Shown one piece after another: positions 60,972 to 64,000 of a DNA stretch of 64,000 bases. The position numbers were made by a program, and so were the translations under genes. The notes under the pieces were generated by a model. That model saw only the letters and a list, made by a program, of their open reading frames with translations. It did not search any database and was not told the origin of the DNA. Where the stretch lies: positions 1,240,001 through 1,304,000 of the forward strand of contig VSJF01000009.1 in NCBI GenBank assembly GCA_009739215.1, in the 5' to 3' direction. Source of the stretch: Floccularia luteovirens (lineage: Eukaryota > Basidiomycota > Agaricomycetes > Agaricales > Squamanitaceae). Positions within the stretch are counted from its first letter, which is position 1. Every line of letters starts with the position of its first letter.

Positions 60972-63584
60972 TTAAGCATACGCCGAACTCTCCAACCCAG
61001 CTTTACTCACTCTCCTCATGGGCTGTAAGGTATTCTCATCAACAGGTGCCCGCCTCGCATGTCTGTACCGCCCTGATGAATCTTTAATCTCCATCTCCTG
61101 TCCGGAGTCCCCGAAAACCCGTTCCATAATTCCTCCCGCACTGATTGACCCGTTATTCGCGCCTCCAGGGTCCAATCCACCTACCAACGCAGGTGGTAAA
61201 CTCTCTCTCACATGTGCACCACGCCTATGCGGGTTCCCACCCGCCGCAACACCATAATTTGAATCTCCTCCAGAATCACCATTCTGAGCTGAATTTCCAT
61301 TTGCTACAGTAGGTTGAACGCCGATAGACTTTCCGCCGAGCTCTTGTTCTTCGAAAGTCATAAGTTCGGAGACGAAACCGATATTTGGTGATATTCCTTT
61401 ACGACGTTCCTTAACAAAGGCGTATGCACGTGACAATGTCCAATGGTTCGCATGGATGAGATATGCCATTACAGCTGTTACAGAACGAGATTTTCCTGCT
61501 TTGCAGTGCACATATGTAGGAGCAGAGTGTAAACGGGCATCATCTATAGGGTTGATTAGATAAAAAGAGCATATAATTGTAAGGATCGTAACTCACCAAG
61601 TATTTCACAAACCTCTTTAACGCCCTTGGCAATATTCTCTTCTTCCACCGTATCTCTCATAGGAATCTTCACATATTTCTCGAACACTTCCCTTAAATTG
61701 AGTCCATGATCATCATCGCATTCAGCAGCGATGTTCAATATGCGCCTGACCCCTAATTCCTTGCAACTCCTCCACATGCTCTTGGAGCGTTAATTCAGGT
61801 CCTAAATATAAAAAGTTCGGCAATATCGTAGATATCGTAAAGGTGTGGAATGATTCTTCTGTTGTAAGCGGCTGTTCAGGTTCGGGCCGGGCCGTCGATG
61901 GAGAAGGGGGCGGGTGTTGAACTGGCGTTCCTGGTGTATGCGGTGGAGTATAATACGCGGACAAGTAATTGGTGGGGTCGTTGATAGAGGGAGAAATGGG
62001 CGAAAAATGGTCAGATATTGGAGGGGAATGGTTGGAGTATACGAGGTTGAGATGGGACGGTGATGCAGGAGCTTGTAGAGTTGATGTGATTGAAGGGGGT
62101 ATAGTGAGAGTAGCCGATCGTAATGGCCGTGTCCGAACAGTAAGTTTCGGCACGTTTGAACCAAGTCGTTCAGTCGATTTAGTCTCGATACGACGGAGAT
62201 TCGGTACTTTTGCTCGACTTTGTGGAGGTGACCTTCGGATGTTGATCGACGAAGGGGGTGGTGACGGAGTTGCATCCATTACGTCAGTATAACCGAAATC
62301 TGGAGGTGACAGTTTCTGAGTGTATGGGACGGTAGGGGATTTAGGGGATGATATAGATATGTCGTTGGATAAGGATGGTGGATGTGGAGAAGTGGCTGAT
62401 GTCGTCTCAATCTCTGGGAGTATTTTGGTAGACCGAGGTTGAGTCTGAGTATCTAATTGGAATAGACCACTGCTCTTCCTTGCAATTCCTGGAGGCATGG
62501 CCTGTGATGATGGTTCATCTGACTTGGCCTTCGTATCAGTTTCATCGGCAGATTCCACTAACGGCTGAAGATCCTGGTTGTGAGAGGCCGAGGATATGCC
62601 GCCTTCTAGATAATCGACACAGCCATAGCTTCAGCAGGGGGCCTAGTACGGGAATCAGTGCCCATGCAATCACAGCCAGCATTGTCTTTATCCTTAGGGT
62701 TCATTTCATCGTCGTACACAACGACATCCCCATCCCAGCAGCCTCCTGGTCCCATAAGTTCATCCCAGATATTCCTACCCTTATCCGTAGTGACGAATTG
62801 GCGTAGAGCATCGAAGAGTTTGAAAGCCACCTCCTGGTTTTCGGCAACGTTTTAGGATTAACGATGGTATAGCAATGTTAATACTATATCGGATGTGAGA
62901 TGAGAGGTATGCTGCTAAAGGTCTTGTGTCGATTAATAGCGGACGTTTCTTAGACTGGAGGCGTGTTGAGAGTGCATTCGGCGAGGTTGCTCTCGGTTGT
63001 GGGGGTCCAGGGGAAGGAGTTTGTTGGGGAATTAATGAGGCACTACTCTGACCAAGAAAGTTTTCTGTTGCTGGTGTGAAATAAGCAGTGGAAGGGTCAG
63101 GACTAGTAGCACTTATGGGGTCATTCCGAGGATTGTGTAATGAAGAGTCCGGAATCAGTGTCAATGGATTTCTGTGTAGAAGCATGGGTGATTTAGGGAC
63201 TGGAAATGGGTCTGAATTAACGTCAACTTTAGGAAGGGAGCTTCTTGAGCGGATCGGACGAAGGCGTAAGTTTGTTTGAACACTTTTGCGCAGCTTTTCA
63301 AGGGCAGCTATGTCTCTTGAGATGTCGTCGGATGGACCATCTTCATCAGATGATTCTAAAGCAAGGGCAGGTATTGATGAAACAACTGGTGAAAGTGAGT
63401 CTGAGGAATCTGACGAAGAAAGCTGTAATAGATCATGAAACTCGTCGTCGTCGGAAAGTTGGAGATTGTCAGGGGACTCGGGTTCTATTTCGATTGGAGG
63501 AGGACGTTTTTCCATGGGAAGGGTGAGATTTGGAGGACGAAAACGTTTGCTCGGGTTTGAGAAACCCATTGAGCCTTTTGCCAT
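60972..63584 (-). CDS. Rhodanese-like plus dual-specificity phosphatase (MAPK-phosphatase type), rhodanese frame broken
   Basis: The ATG at 63584 opens MAKGSMGFSNPSKRFRPPNL, and a Ser/Asp-rich N-terminus leads to a rhodanese/Cdc25-like segment (RPLLIDTRPLAAYLSSHIRY, KPGGGFQ). Sense coding then continues in a second frame (DALRQFVTTDKGRNIWDELM, VVVYDDEM), a third (VIAWALIPVLGPLLK) and back to the first (VDYLEGGISSASHNQDLQPL). A long Pro/Ser linker ends at SFHTFTISTILPNFLYLGPE. The DSP domain follows: ELGVRRILNIAAECDD and the active-site loop VHCKAGKSRS (Cys and Arg present), then WTLSRAYAFVKERRKGISPN. Relatives dephosphorylate MAP kinases (Msg5/Pmp1-like). The frame changes leave no room for normal introns, so this is either a sequence error cluster or a damaged gene. 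Confidence 0.72.
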
Positions 63585-64000
63585 GGATGAGAGTAAAGGA
63601 GATTCGTGTGAAGAGAAGTGGTGATCAAGGAGGACAGTGCTGCAGGGCTATGGAACCATCATTTGCTTATTTCCATCAATTATTTACAAACATTACTCTC
63701 GTCGTTAGGTCGTTCACTTATCTCCGCAGACAAGGCTATGTACTAACTGCTTTTATACATGACATCACATAAACTTGTGGTTTACACATGTTCAATTATA
63801 AAAATACCAGTTCATGCTATGTAAAATACATTATTGTTACAAAATGTGATTGGTGAGGAATATAGTTGAGTGGTGTAGTCGTGTGTTAGATCCATTTTTG
63901 TACAACAAAGGGAAAGACGTGAGCAGCATTATGAAGCAGTAGGGGTCGAGCTGAATTCAGTTGATTGACTTTCACCAGTATGGGTAACCTTCGCAGCATA
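63585..64000. other. Upstream region of the phosphatase gene
   Basis: No gene was recognised before the window end. Confidence 0.45.

Overview
The window is nuclear DNA of a filamentous basidiomycete, most likely an Agaricomycete. Genes sit on both strands and are broken by many 50-60 nt GT-AG introns. Recognisable products include Set2, the Pol I subunit A49, Utp10, a PAK kinase with a CRIB motif, a CTP:phosphocholine cytidylyltransferase and a fungal flavin-dependent halogenase. The 5' part of a DNA-transposon-type ORF lies at the left edge. The species cannot be named from this sequence.

Region 1 (about 1-20.6 kb) is a rearranged accessory island. Five gene types occur as whole, truncated or decayed copies in both orientations: an AlkB-like 2OG-Fe(II) dioxygenase, a SPRY-domain protein, a MOV10/SDE3-like SF1 RNA helicase, a basic AT-hook protein and a Crinkler-type (CRN) P-loop protein. 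An inverted repeat (about 1085-2856 against 4992-6880) carries AlkB-like plus the SPRY 5' part. A direct repeat (about 3241-4386 against 11027-12190) carries the SPRY 3' part plus the helicase 3' part. The two CRN copies (8405-10690 minus, 17929-20480 plus) are inverted relative to each other. Each gene has one best copy: AlkB-like 5312-6462 (-), SPRY 2610-3616 (+), helicase 11568-15366 (-), AT-hook 15907-17623 (+). Both CRN copies look broken. Fragments keep introns, so copying was at DNA level.

Region 2 (20.7-26.2 kb) holds SET2 (-) and RPA49 (+), divergent over about 0.4 kb. Region 3 (26.2-30.6 kb) is gene-poor, with two unrecognised ORFs. Region 4 (30.6-46.6 kb) is housekeeping DNA: a PAK-family kinase (+) converging on UTP10 (-) with 61 bp between stops, two small uncharacterised genes (-), and a BAG-domain co-chaperone (+).

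Region 5 (46.6-53.7 kb) has an SRPBCC-fold protein, a flavin-dependent halogenase (+) and an amidohydrolase-3 family enzyme (-). Region 6 (53.8-64 kb) has PCT1 (+), a GH31 alpha-xylosidase-like enzyme (-), a gene-free 2 kb stretch with a diverged direct repeat, and a rhodanese plus dual-specificity phosphatase gene (-) whose rhodanese segment reads through three frames.

All gene models were spliced by eye. Exon ends given as exact were checked for GT/AG (once GC/AG) and reading phase. Others are approximate.
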